A DNA stretch of 64,000 nt from Echinicola strongylocentroti (lineage in GTDB: Bacteria; Bacteroidota; Bacteroidia; Cytophagales; Cyclobacteriaceae): assembly GCF_003260975.1 (NCBI RefSeq), contig NZ_CP030041.1, positions 6,141,501-6,205,500 of the forward strand, written 5' to 3'. The stretch's first letter is position 1, and each line of letters starts with the position of its first letter. Of the stretch, positions 1 to 9,151 are shown one piece after another. The notes beneath the pieces are model-generated. The model saw nothing but the letters and a program-made list of their open reading frames with translations, had not been told where the DNA came from and made no database searches. Made by a program: the position numbers and the translations under genes.

Positions 1-1169
1 CGATCAGGTTATTGCTGAGCAACCACGTCTATACTGGAAGTATTGTCTTTCCATCTGAAATCGAGCGCGGTGATATCCAAAGTGTCTTTGGCAATACCAT
101 TCAATTTGATCCGGCACAGGACGTGGAAGCCAAAGGCATCGGCGTGAATGGGGTGTACTATGGATTGAACGAAGTGATCGTGCCAGAGCTATTCCGCGGA
201 GTGATCGGTCCACTGCTGCAGCAACCTGAATACAGCATTTTCTTACAGATGCTTTATGACTCGGGCAGCCTACAGGCTTTCCTCGGTGATGCGCTCAGGT
301 TTACGGTTTTCATTCCTACCAATGAGACCATTCTCAGCACCATTTACGGTGGAAGTGAAATCTTCTGGAATGAAGGCAATCCCCTGCAGTTTGGAGATGA
401 AGCCATAGAGGTCGAAAATGCCGATGGCATCCTTGTGCCCATGAGTACCGGCGCCATGAGGGCTTTTGTGCAGAACCATATTGTGACTGAAGAGATCACG
501 GAAATTTCCGGAACCAACGTGTACCGTACCCGCAACCCATTCAGTTACCTGTATATCACAGACCAAGGGGTGGCTTCATCCAATAATTATAACCTCGGGG
601 AATTTGCCCCTGCGACTACCGTCTCCGGCGAATGGAACAACGGAAAGGCCTATGAGGTAGAGCGCTCGCTCATCCGTGAAGAAGGCAGCTTCAAGTACAT
701 CATTGCATCGGCCAGTTCTGGAACCAGTACCATTCAGGAATTTTCGGAATTCTCCAAACTGCTGTCCCAAGCTGGTTTGGTGGAGCCCAATAATGAATTT
801 GAATTCCTATTTGGCGACAACTACATGCTCTTCGCACCGACCAATGAAGCCATTTTGGAGGCTAAAGAGCAAGGACTGATCCCAGAAGGTGAAGATGAGT
901 TGGAGGATTTTCTGCGGTATTATTTTGTACCGGCCAGTATCAATAGCTACAGTGACTATGCCTTCCCAGGAATGGGAGTGGAAGGTGCGCTGACAACAGC
1001 CCAAGAAAACGGGGACGCCTTCAGCCAACTGACACTTATGGACAATGGTACAGGCCTTCAGCTAAGGTCTGCTTCTGGAGAGACGGCCAGCGTGGTCAGT
1101 ACATTTCCAAGAACTTATGTGGATGGCGCTGTCTATCAGATCGATAAAGTGCTCAATTCAGGACAATAA
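1..1169 (+). CDS. Fasciclin (FAS1) repeat protein, 5'-truncated by window edge
   Basis: The frame is open from base 3 and has no convincing start, so the gene begins upstream; about 388 residues are visible. It holds the end of one FAS1 domain (GVNGVYYGLNEVIVP) and two further FAS1 domains. Each shows the family's TVFIPTNETI or MLFAPTNEAI motif and a closing NGV/DGAVYQIDKVL strand. FAS1 domains mediate adhesion and, in bacteria, probably ligand or polysaccharide binding. It lies 18 bp upstream of a SusC gene and is the first of three FAS1 proteins in this locus, so it is probably a surface or periplasmic accessory to the SusC/D transporter. The N-terminus, where a lipoprotein signal would be, is not in view. 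Family assignment is firm; the role is inferred. Confidence 0.9.
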   Translation, partial: IRLLLSNHVYTGSIVFPSEIERGDIQSVFGNTIQFDPAQDVEAKGIGVNGVYYGLNEVIVPELFRGVIGPLLQQPEYSIFLQMLYDSGSLQAFLGDALRFTVFIPTNETILSTIYGGSEIFWNEGNPLQFGDEAIEVENADGILVPMSTGAMRAFVQNHIVTEEITEISGTNVYRTRNPFSYLYITDQGVASSNNYNLGEFAPATTVSGEWNNGKAYEVERSLIREEGSFKYIIASASSGTSTIQEFSEFSKLLSQAGLVEPNNEFEFLFGDNYMLFAPTNEAILEAKEQGLIPEGEDELEDFLRYYFVPASINSYSDYAFPGMGVEGALTTAQENGDAFSQLTLMDNGTGLQLRSASGETASVVSTFPRTYVDGAVYQIDKVLNSGQ

Positions 1170-1187
1170 ACCCTCAATACCAGTTTT

Positions 1188-4100
1188 ATGAAACTAAGAT
1201 ATATCATTAGCTGTCTGCTAATGCTGCTCATCGTATTGCCTTCTGTGGCACAGGAACAGCAGCAACAACAGACCGTTTTGACAGGAAAAATAACCGACAT
1301 CGGTGGGGAGCCACTCATAGGAGCGAGTATCTTCATCGAAAATGAACAGCAACGTAATTTAAACGGTACCATTTCGGACGAAAATGGTAATTATCGCTTG
1401 GCAGTACCACAGGGTAATGGCCTGAAAGTGGTTTTCTCCTATATCGGTTTTAAAACCAAAAAGGTGACCATCGGTAACCAAACCACCATCAACACCAAAC
1501 TGGAAGAAGATGCCTTCGAATACGGCTCTGCTGAGGTCGTGGCCGAGCGTGTCCAGACCAACTCGCTGGGCATCAGTCAGCGTGAGCAAGTGTCTTCCAG
1601 CCAGCGTTTTGATGTGGAGCAATTGGAGGAAGTGCCCATGACCTCTATCGAATCAGGGCTGCAAGGAAGAATGGCCAATGTGGACATTATTTCAGGTGCT
1701 GACCCCGGGTCAAGAAGTACCATCCGTATCCGGGGAACCTCTTCCCTGAATGCCAATTCTGAACCGCTGATCGTGGTGGACGGGATTCCTTACCCGACCA
1801 ATTTTGGCGATGACTTTAACTTCGCCACGGCCAATGACCAGGACTTTGGGGCCTTGGTCAATATTTCTCCCAATGACATAGAATCCATTGAGGTGCTTAA
1901 GGATGCGGCCGCTACGGCTATTTGGGGTTCTCAGGGCGCCAATGGGGTGTTGGTGTTCAAGACCAAAAAAGGAAAAAAAGGAAAGACGCGGTTTTCTTTC
2001 TCTACCAAATCGGAAATCAAGAAGGAACCCAATACCATTCCGCTGCTGAATGGATCACAGTATGTCAGCTTGATGCAAGATGGGATTTGGAATTCCATCA
2101 ATGATATCGGCTATCAATCTGGTTCTGCCTATACGAACCTGTTGTTTCAGTCGTCGGAAATCAATTTTGACCCAGAGTGGGTTTACTTTGATGAATACAA
2201 CCAAAATACCAATTGGGTCAATGAAGTAACCCAGCTGGGCTATTTCTTGGACAATAACTTTTCCCTTAGCGGTGGCGGTGACAAGGCTATCTACCGTGTG
2301 TCCGTCGGCTACCTGCGGGATATGGGAACGACCATCGGTACTTCACTGGACCGGTTCAATTCCATGGCGAGTGTGACCTATAATTTCTCCAGCAAACTGA
2401 GCGTGAGTGCGGACATGAGCTATTCCCAAAGTATCAAGGATGCCAACTGGACGGAAAATAAGTTCCCGTCTGCCCGTGCCATGGCCATGCGTAAAATGCC
2501 CAATATGAGCCCTTATGTCTTGGACGACGTGGGAAGGCGGACTTCGGAATATTTCACGCCATTGGAAAACTTCCAAGGGAGCTTTGCGAATAACAAAATG
2601 TACAATCCAGTGGCCTTGGTGCATGAATCGAGCAATCAAACCATCGCAGACAATGCCCGGGTGATCTTCCGATTGCGCTACCAGTTTAACCCAGACTTGC
2701 AGTACCAAGGGACGGTAGGTTTTGATACCAGAACCAATAAAAACACCAGTTTCCTGCCGCAGTCTGTCACGGGCGTACTTTGGACGGATCCTTATTTCAA
2801 TAGAAGTGCGGATATGCTTTCGGATCAGCTGTATATCAATACCGAAAACAAGCTGATCTATAACAAAGCCATCAACGATAAAAACCACATCATTTTGAGT
2901 GGCTTGGTGCAGACCAACGAGGCCCGGAGTTTTGGCTATGTCAGCCAGACCAGCGGTAACGCCTCCGAATCCTTGAATGACCCGACAGATGGTGGTGCCG
3001 TTTCCAAGATGGAATCTGATAATTCGATGACCAGAAGAATGGCGACCATTGCCAATGCGCACTATACCTTTAATGGCAAATACATCATTTCGGGTGGCTA
3101 CCGCTGGGAAGCCAATTCCAGCTTGGGGGCCAATAACCGTTGGGCAGGATTTCCTTCGATCGGTTTGGCCTGGCATTTTGGCGACGAGCCATTTATGAAG
3201 GATATAGCAGGTATAGAGCTTGGGAAACTAAGAGCCAGTTGGGGCAAAAGCGGTAACCCTCCGGGAGGGGCTTTCCCTTACATCGGTACCTTTAGCCCGA
3301 TTACTCCGGGCTATATCGACATGGTGGCCATTTCGCCTGCCAGCATGCAGCTGGAGAACCTGCGCTGGGAGACCATCACGCAATCTAATATAGGTATTGA
3401 CTTTTCTCTGCTTGAAGGAAGGCTTTTTGTCACTGCTGAAGTATATGACAGACGGACGACAGACCTCCTGCAGAAAGACTACAGTTTGCCTTCTTCCACT
3501 GGTTTCTCAGAAGTGAGGTACTATAATTCCGGAGAAGTGTACAACAGGGGCTGGGAAATGATCTTTAACTATGACGCGATCAAGCGAGAGGATTTAGGGA
3601 TCTCCTTTAACTTCAATATTGCCCGTAACCGCAACAAGGTGGAGCAGCTTCCCGACAATATGCTTTTTGAAAACTATGATTTCGATAATGGCGAGTACGC
3701 CCATAAGATCGTGGAAGGCAATCCTATCGGCTCATTTTATGGATATCGCTATGAAGGCGTCTACCAAGATGGTGAGGAGACCTATGCCCGAGATAATGAA
3801 GGCAACCAGATGTATGATATCGATGGCGAATTGGTGTACATGCAAAACGGAAACCGACGCGTGTATCCTGGTGATGCCAAATATGAAGATGTGAATGGAG
3901 ATGGGGTCATCGACCAGTATGATATCGTGTACTTGGGCAACGCCATGCCGTTGTTTACCGCTGGTGGTGGCTTCAATATCCGCTGGAAGAATTTTATGCT
4001 GACGACTTTCCTGCACGGAAGGTTTGGTCAGAAGATCGTCAACCAGACACGGATCAACACTGAAAACATGTACGGTACCTACAATCAAAGTACCGCAGTA

Positions 4101-4442
4101 CTTCAGCGCTGGAGGCACCAAGGTGATGAAACGGAGATTCCTAGGGCACTGTATAATGAAGGCTATAATTACCTAGGCTCCGACCGCTTTGTGGAAGATG
4201 GTTCATTTGTGCGGTTAAAGACCGTATCGCTACGGTATTCCTTGCCAAAAGCTTGGCTGTCCAAAAACAATATCGAGCGGCTGGATGTCTTTTTTACCGC
4301 ACAGGACCTGTACACGTGGACCAAGTATTCCGGTCAGGATCCGGAGGTAAATCTTTCCAGCAATATTTATATGCTCAGTGTGGATGGTGCATCTACGCCA
4401 CGACCTAAGCGGTTTGCACTGGGTATAAATATGAACTTTTAA
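1188..4442 (+). CDS. SusC/RagA-family TonB-dependent outer-membrane receptor
   Basis: A 1084-residue protein with signal peptide (MKLRYIISCLLMLLIVLPSVAQ) and an N-terminal carboxypeptidase-like beta-sandwich at about residues 29-110 (LTGKITDIGGEPLIGASIFI). The TonB plug follows, with the SusC signature around IRIRGTSSLNANSEPLIVVDG and SIEVLKDAAATAIWG, and then a 22-strand-type barrel ending in an aromatic residue (ALGINMNF). SusC proteins import oligosaccharides through the outer membrane with TonB energy, capped by a SusD lipoprotein. The partner SusD starts 12 bp downstream. The length is typical. The substrate is not readable from the sequence; the pectinases downstream suggest galacturonan or rhamnogalacturonan fragments. 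Confidence 0.96.
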   Translation: MKLRYIISCLLMLLIVLPSVAQEQQQQQTVLTGKITDIGGEPLIGASIFIENEQQRNLNGTISDENGNYRLAVPQGNGLKVVFSYIGFKTKKVTIGNQTTINTKLEEDAFEYGSAEVVAERVQTNSLGISQREQVSSSQRFDVEQLEEVPMTSIESGLQGRMANVDIISGADPGSRSTIRIRGTSSLNANSEPLIVVDGIPYPTNFGDDFNFATANDQDFGALVNISPNDIESIEVLKDAAATAIWGSQGANGVLVFKTKKGKKGKTRFSFSTKSEIKKEPNTIPLLNGSQYVSLMQDGIWNSINDIGYQSGSAYTNLLFQSSEINFDPEWVYFDEYNQNTNWVNEVTQLGYFLDNNFSLSGGGDKAIYRVSVGYLRDMGTTIGTSLDRFNSMASVTYNFSSKLSVSADMSYSQSIKDANWTENKFPSARAMAMRKMPNMSPYVLDDVGRRTSEYFTPLENFQGSFANNKMYNPVALVHESSNQTIADNARVIFRLRYQFNPDLQYQGTVGFDTRTNKNTSFLPQSVTGVLWTDPYFNRSADMLSDQLYINTENKLIYNKAINDKNHIILSGLVQTNEARSFGYVSQTSGNASESLNDPTDGGAVSKMESDNSMTRRMATIANAHYTFNGKYIISGGYRWEANSSLGANNRWAGFPSIGLAWHFGDEPFMKDIAGIELGKLRASWGKSGNPPGGAFPYIGTFSPITPGYIDMVAISPASMQLENLRWETITQSNIGIDFSLLEGRLFVTAEVYDRRTTDLLQKDYSLPSSTGFSEVRYYNSGEVYNRGWEMIFNYDAIKREDLGISFNFNIARNRNKVEQLPDNMLFENYDFDNGEYAHKIVEGNPIGSFYGYRYEGVYQDGEETYARDNEGNQMYDIDGELVYMQNGNRRVYPGDAKYEDVNGDGVIDQYDIVYLGNAMPLFTAGGGFNIRWKNFMLTTFLHGRFGQKIVNQTRINTENMYGTYNQSTAVLQRWRHQGDETEIPRALYNEGYNYLGSDRFVEDGSFVRLKTVSLRYSLPKAWLSKNNIERLDVFFTAQDLYTWTKYSGQDPEVNLSSNIYMLSVDGASTPRPKRFALGINMNF

Positions 4443-4454
4443 TCCGAAGGAATC

Positions 4455-5924
4455 ATGAGAAAGACATATATATGCTTACTGGCAGTATTAACATTTGCCG
4501 TCAGTTCATGTAACGATTGGCTGGAATTGCAGCCAGAGAACAATCAGGTCAGTGACGAATACTGGACCAATAAAGAAGAAGTAGAGGCCGTCCTGGGTGC
4601 TGGTTACGTACGGCTTCGCGAGACGATGGAACAGCAGTTGGTATGGGGCGAAATGCGAGGAAATGGCCTTACCACCGGCAGTGGAGCCATATCGGCCGAT
4701 ATCTTCAGAATCAACCAATGGGACATCCTTCCCGGTAATGACTTTGTCAAATGGGACAAGTTTTACCAAGTGATCAATTACGCAAACATGGTCATCAAGT
4801 ATGCTCCTGAGGTAGTGGAGAAGGATCCTTCCTTCAATGAAAACGTGATGCAATCTTACCTTTCGGAGGCCTATTTCCTCAGGGGATTGGCGTATTTCTA
4901 TTTGGTCAGAAACTTCCGGGACGTCCCCTTGATCACGGAGCCTTATATGGATGACCAGACTGCTTTTGAGGTAGCGAAGTCACCTTCCAATGAGATTTTA
5001 CAGCAAATTAAAATGGACCTGGAAGGTGCTGTGGAATACGCCAAGGAAGTGGCGCCCACCGTATGGGAAACCAAAGGCCGTGCGACCAAATGGTCGATTT
5101 ATGCCACCCTAGCCGATGTTTACTTGTGGACTGAAGAGTATGACAAGGCCGTAGCGGCCTGTGATGCAGTGATCAACAGTGGTCAACTGGGTCTTTTGGA
5201 AGGCGTGGTCAATAACAATAACAATTGGTACCGCATCTTCAGCGAAGGAAATACCAACGAAGGGATTTTTGAAGTACAGTTTGACTTTGACAAGAGTCAG
5301 ACCAATAACCTGGTCTCCTGGTTTGGGACTAACCAACGGTATAATGTCACCGAACACACCGTTAGCTTGTTTGCCGATTCGGATGAAGATATCCGGGGAG
5401 AAGGATCCAGTTATTTGGACGGGGATTTCAGTGTTTGGAAGTACTTGGGTTCGGAAGCAGAGACAGGCATTCCAAGAACCTATAGTGACCAAAACTGGAT
5501 CATTTACCGCATTGCTGAAATTTACCTGATGAAGGCAGAGGCCATGGTCATGAAAGGTGCGGGCAGCTATGATCAAGCCGTCGAGCTGATCAATCAGGTA
5601 CGTGAGCGCGCCCAGATATCAGCACCGGTGTCTGCAGTATCCACGGAGTTGGAGATGCTGGAACTGGTCATGGAAGAGCGGGGAAGGGAGTTTGTCGGAG
5701 AAGGCAAAAACTGGTACGATATCCTTCGCGTGGCGAGCAGAAACGACTATGAGTACAAGGATTACCTGATCACACAGGTATTGCTGACGGCTCCTGCGAG
5801 TTCCGCTCCCATTATCCGCTCCAAACTACTGGATGTGAACAGCCATTACCTGCCCATTCATCTTGATGAGTTGGCCGCCAACAGGCTGTTGGAGCAAAAT
5901 CCCTATTATGATAACCTAAACTAA
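4455..5924 (+). CDS. SusD/RagB-family surface glycan-binding lipoprotein
   Basis: A 489-residue lipoprotein with lipobox ending at Cys19 (TFAVSSC) and the SusD N-terminal pattern (DWLELQPENNQVSDEYW). TPR-like helices include a typical SEAYFLRGLAYFYLVRNF stretch, and the C-terminal SusD/RagB signature RGREFVGEGKNWYDILR is present, ending LLEQNPYYDN. SusD proteins sit as lids on SusC barrels at the cell surface and bind glycan. The gene follows its SusC by 12 bp and precedes a FAS1 lipoprotein gene by 7 bp, so all are one transcript. Family certain, substrate inferred only from neighbours. Confidence 0.95.
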   Translation: MRKTYICLLAVLTFAVSSCNDWLELQPENNQVSDEYWTNKEEVEAVLGAGYVRLRETMEQQLVWGEMRGNGLTTGSGAISADIFRINQWDILPGNDFVKWDKFYQVINYANMVIKYAPEVVEKDPSFNENVMQSYLSEAYFLRGLAYFYLVRNFRDVPLITEPYMDDQTAFEVAKSPSNEILQQIKMDLEGAVEYAKEVAPTVWETKGRATKWSIYATLADVYLWTEEYDKAVAACDAVINSGQLGLLEGVVNNNNNWYRIFSEGNTNEGIFEVQFDFDKSQTNNLVSWFGTNQRYNVTEHTVSLFADSDEDIRGEGSSYLDGDFSVWKYLGSEAETGIPRTYSDQNWIIYRIAEIYLMKAEAMVMKGAGSYDQAVELINQVRERAQISAPVSAVSTELEMLELVMEERGREFVGEGKNWYDILRVASRNDYEYKDYLITQVLLTAPASSAPIIRSKLLDVNSHYLPIHLDELAANRLLEQNPYYDNLN

Positions 5925-5931
5925 CCTCGCC

Positions 5932-7533
5932 ATGAACATTAAAAATAACGCTATCATATACCTTGTGGGGCTGGTCATGGCACTGGTCTCCTGTTCGGAT
6001 CCTTATGAGGATACCACGTTTACTGCTTACGAAGAGCTGCCCATATCCTTGCTGCTGGAATCACAGCCGGAGAAATTCTCCATGTGGGTAGCACTGATGC
6101 GACATGCAGACATGTACAATACGCTAAATCTCAAAAGTACCTATACGGTGTTCGCACCAACCAATGATGGGGTGCAGGAATATTTGGATGCCAATGGATG
6201 GGCTGATGTGACGGACATACCCAAAGAGGATGCTACCTATTTGGTAAAGTACCATACCATCAATCAGGTGAAAATCGGCCAAAGCCAATTTGAAAACGGT
6301 GTCATCAATGACCGTAATGCTACTGATGACAACCTTTCGATCGAATTTCGCGAAGGCGGGCTAAATGCGATTTACCTGAACGGAGCATCACGGATCGTGG
6401 ACTTGGACATCGAGGCGACCAACGGTATTATCCATGGACTGGAGGATGTGCTGGTGCCCGTGACGGCCACCATCATGGACCGATTGGGAGATGAGCGCTT
6501 TTCTATTTTCCGAGAAGCAGTGGAAGCCGTGGGAAGGACCGATATGCTCAATACCATCGTGATAGAGGAAACCGATGTGACCGGTAATCCCTTGGAATAT
6601 AGGATTCGAATGACGGCTTTTGCTGTGCCTGATGAGGTGTATGCCCAAGATGGAATCATGGGACTTGCCGACCTAATTGAGAAATTGGAGGTCGAAGGAG
6701 ACCAGTACACCGATCCGGAAAATGGGCTGCGGAAGTACGTGGATTACCACTTGCTGTCGCAGGTAAGGTCTTTTGCGGATTTAGGTGATTTTCCGGAAGG
6801 AGAAATTTCCATGAACATCAACACGCTGGCTACCAATGAACTGATCAATATCGCCGACCGCTCAGGAAGTCTGGTCATGAACTATGATACTGCTGCCAAC
6901 AGAGGCGTGTCCTTTATAGAGGAAAATATCAATTGCAAAAACGGTGTCATGCATGAAGTGGACCATTGGATGCCGCTTTTTACGCCAGAGCGGGTGACGG
7001 TGATATGGGACTTGACGGACTATGCTGACCTGCAAGCCCTCTGCGACCAATACCAAAACAGCAGTCTAAATTCGACTTACACGCGGACATTTACCCAAGA
7101 GGAGTTGAGTTGCTATACTTGGAAATCCACTCCGGAGTATCGACCAAATGCAGTCGCCTACCGCAATAATCGTGGAGCAGACGGAATCTGGTATGCAGAT
7201 GCGGTCAACCACGACCACATAAGACTGGATTTGGGTCAATCCGGATGGATCGAAATGGAAACGCCCGTACTGATCAAAGGAAGTTATGAAATCACCATGA
7301 CCTACCTCAGTTATACCGAGTCTGAAAATACAGGTTACCTGCAATGCTCCATGGATGGCAAGCGACTGGGCAGCCAGTGGCCTGTATCCAATAGGCGCTA
7401 TGACAGGGCATTGGAGAGGAGGATGACCAGCTCGTTCACCTTTGATGAAACCGGCAGTCACACCTTGAGGATTGTGGCCATTGACGGTGAGTTACTTACA
7501 CTTGATCACATCAGATTTAAACCTGTTGACTAA
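5932..7533 (+). CDS. FAS1-domain lipoprotein with C-terminal beta-sandwich domain
   Basis: A 533-residue lipoprotein with lipobox at Cys21 (MALVSC). Two FAS1 domains: about residues 35-180 (TYTVFAPTNDGVQEYL closing in NGIIHGLEDVLVPV) and 180-345 (closing in CKNGVMHEVDHWMPL). Residues about 350-533 form a distinct, probably beta-rich domain with an aromatic-rich pattern (SGWIEMETPVLIKGSYEITM, SHTLRIVAIDGELLTLDHIR), resembling carbohydrate-binding-module sandwiches. The gene sits where a SusE/F-type surface glycan-binding protein normally lies, directly after SusD. A surface glycan-binding role is inferred, not shown. The 2-bp gap to the next FAS1 gene implies co-translation. Confidence 0.9.
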   Translation: MNIKNNAIIYLVGLVMALVSCSDPYEDTTFTAYEELPISLLLESQPEKFSMWVALMRHADMYNTLNLKSTYTVFAPTNDGVQEYLDANGWADVTDIPKEDATYLVKYHTINQVKIGQSQFENGVINDRNATDDNLSIEFREGGLNAIYLNGASRIVDLDIEATNGIIHGLEDVLVPVTATIMDRLGDERFSIFREAVEAVGRTDMLNTIVIEETDVTGNPLEYRIRMTAFAVPDEVYAQDGIMGLADLIEKLEVEGDQYTDPENGLRKYVDYHLLSQVRSFADLGDFPEGEISMNINTLATNELINIADRSGSLVMNYDTAANRGVSFIEENINCKNGVMHEVDHWMPLFTPERVTVIWDLTDYADLQALCDQYQNSSLNSTYTRTFTQEELSCYTWKSTPEYRPNAVAYRNNRGADGIWYADAVNHDHIRLDLGQSGWIEMETPVLIKGSYEITMTYLSYTESENTGYLQCSMDGKRLGSQWPVSNRRYDRALERRMTSSFTFDETGSHTLRIVAIDGELLTLDHIRFKPVD

Positions 7534-7535
7534 CA

Positions 7536-9134
7536 ATGAAACCCATGAAAAATTTTAAATACATACTTGGATTGCTTGTCTTGCTTTGTGTGGCATGTGA
7601 GGAGACATGGGACGAGCATTATGGACTGGAAGGGACAGATGAAACTGCCCAGGTGGTTTCCGAGCTCAATCTGCTGGATTACCTAAAAGCAAATCCTGAC
7701 TATGCCAAATTTGTGGAGGCTTTGGAAGAGCAAGGTATCGCCGAGGAACTGACCAGAGATCAATATTTGTCCGTTTGGGCAGTGAATAACGAAGGAATGG
7801 AAGCTCTCCAGCAGATGGACATGGAAGCTGAATTTGTCCTGCGCTATCATATCAACAATTTGACCTATGATATGAGCAAACTGCGGGATGGTCTTCGACT
7901 TCGGTCACTTAACGGGAAATACATTCCAGTGACCAAAAAAGTAGAAAATACCATTCAAGTGGCGGATGCCACCATCACCAATGGAAACCAGTTTTGCCAA
8001 AACGGAGTAGTTCATGAAATCAGTGAACTGATGGTGCCGGATGAGAGCATTTATAATTATGTCTACAAGCTTTCGGACGATTTCTCCATGATCAGGGATT
8101 CTGTATTTGCCGCCAATGATACGGTATTTGATGCGCAAAACAGTATTCCGATTGGGGTGGATAAGTCAGGAAACACCATTTACGATTCGGCTTTTGTCAT
8201 TGAGAATCCGATTTTCGAGGAGGTTGACTTCAGGTCAGAATTTTCTCAAGTGACCATGTTTGTGCCTAGTAACCAAGTGGTGGCCAATTGCTTCGATAAC
8301 CTTCAGGGGCTTTATGACCAGTTTGGCAAGCCATTTACCAGAGAGGATTCGCTGACAGCCTGGAACTGGATCATGGATGCTGTCTTCTACGATGAGGTAG
8401 TGGAGGATTATGGCACAGAAGAGGATTTGATATCGGCATTTGGTGCTCGATGGAAGACTTCTGTACAAGGCGTGAACACCCAATACAAGCGGATGAGCAA
8501 TGGCCGAATCTATGATGTCAACTTCCTAAAAATCCCCAATAACGTCCATATATCGGCGATCAAGCAGTTGTTTTACTATTATGAATTTGTACCTGATGAG
8601 CAGCGAGATGAACTCTTCACCTTCCACAATGCCACAGAGATCAGGGCACAAGGAACGGATAATTATTCATTCCCTAGTCTCAATGTTTCCGGTACCTACA
8701 CCATTCTAAGGTTGTTTGGTGACAATATTCCCGGTCAACCTTTGGCAGTGGACTATACGCCAGTGAAGCTGGATAGAAATGAGGACGGTACCACGTCTGC
8801 TTCTGTAGTGGAGGTTCCGCCAGGTGAATATAACCTCTACATGGGCGTCCAGTCCAAAAACCATCCGTTCTTGAACGTTTACATTGATGACCAATTGGTC
8901 GCTTCTGAGCTAAATGTGGAGCCTTCTTCACCATGGAACTATGACCGTAGCACCAATACCGTTTCCGGTACCAAATGGGATGGCCTCGGCGGCTTGGTCG
9001 GCGTGGTGAACATCGAAGGTGATGAAATACGCACATTCAAGATCAGGGTAGAGGTGGCTTTGCTGGGAAAATCCTCCAGAGAAGAAATGAAGCTCTACCA
9101 CTGGGCACTTGTACCCACCCAAAATAACTATTGA
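7536..9134 (+). CDS. FAS1-domain lipoprotein with C-terminal beta-sandwich domain (second)
   Basis: A 532-residue lipoprotein; the lipobox ends at Cys21 (LLCVAC), with an alternative start three codons in (7545). FAS1-like regions span about residues 30-170 (closing in NGVVHEISELMVPD) and 175-350 (QVTMFVPSNQVVANC). They are less canonical than in the preceding gene, since the TVFAPTN motif is altered to LSVWAVNNEG in the first domain. The C-terminal 170 residues look like a beta-sandwich (PPGEYNLYMGVQSKNHPFLN, VNIEGDEIRTFKIRVEVALL). It is probably a diverged paralogue of its upstream neighbour. It overlaps the next reading frame's possible earliest start, so translation of the following SusC gene may be coupled. 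Confidence 0.88.
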   Translation: MKPMKNFKYILGLLVLLCVACEETWDEHYGLEGTDETAQVVSELNLLDYLKANPDYAKFVEALEEQGIAEELTRDQYLSVWAVNNEGMEALQQMDMEAEFVLRYHINNLTYDMSKLRDGLRLRSLNGKYIPVTKKVENTIQVADATITNGNQFCQNGVVHEISELMVPDESIYNYVYKLSDDFSMIRDSVFAANDTVFDAQNSIPIGVDKSGNTIYDSAFVIENPIFEEVDFRSEFSQVTMFVPSNQVVANCFDNLQGLYDQFGKPFTREDSLTAWNWIMDAVFYDEVVEDYGTEEDLISAFGARWKTSVQGVNTQYKRMSNGRIYDVNFLKIPNNVHISAIKQLFYYYEFVPDEQRDELFTFHNATEIRAQGTDNYSFPSLNVSGTYTILRLFGDNIPGQPLAVDYTPVKLDRNEDGTTSASVVEVPPGEYNLYMGVQSKNHPFLNVYIDDQLVASELNVEPSSPWNYDRSTNTVSGTKWDGLGGLVGVVNIEGDEIRTFKIRVEVALLGKSSREEMKLYHWALVPTQNNY

Positions 9135-9151
9135 TGAAAATGGAAGGAACA

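Noticed and set aside
2343..3176. 277-residue open frame antisense to the first SusC gene
   Set aside because: It lies fully inside a well-supported SusC gene and has no domain motif or signal; it is a complement-strand shadow.
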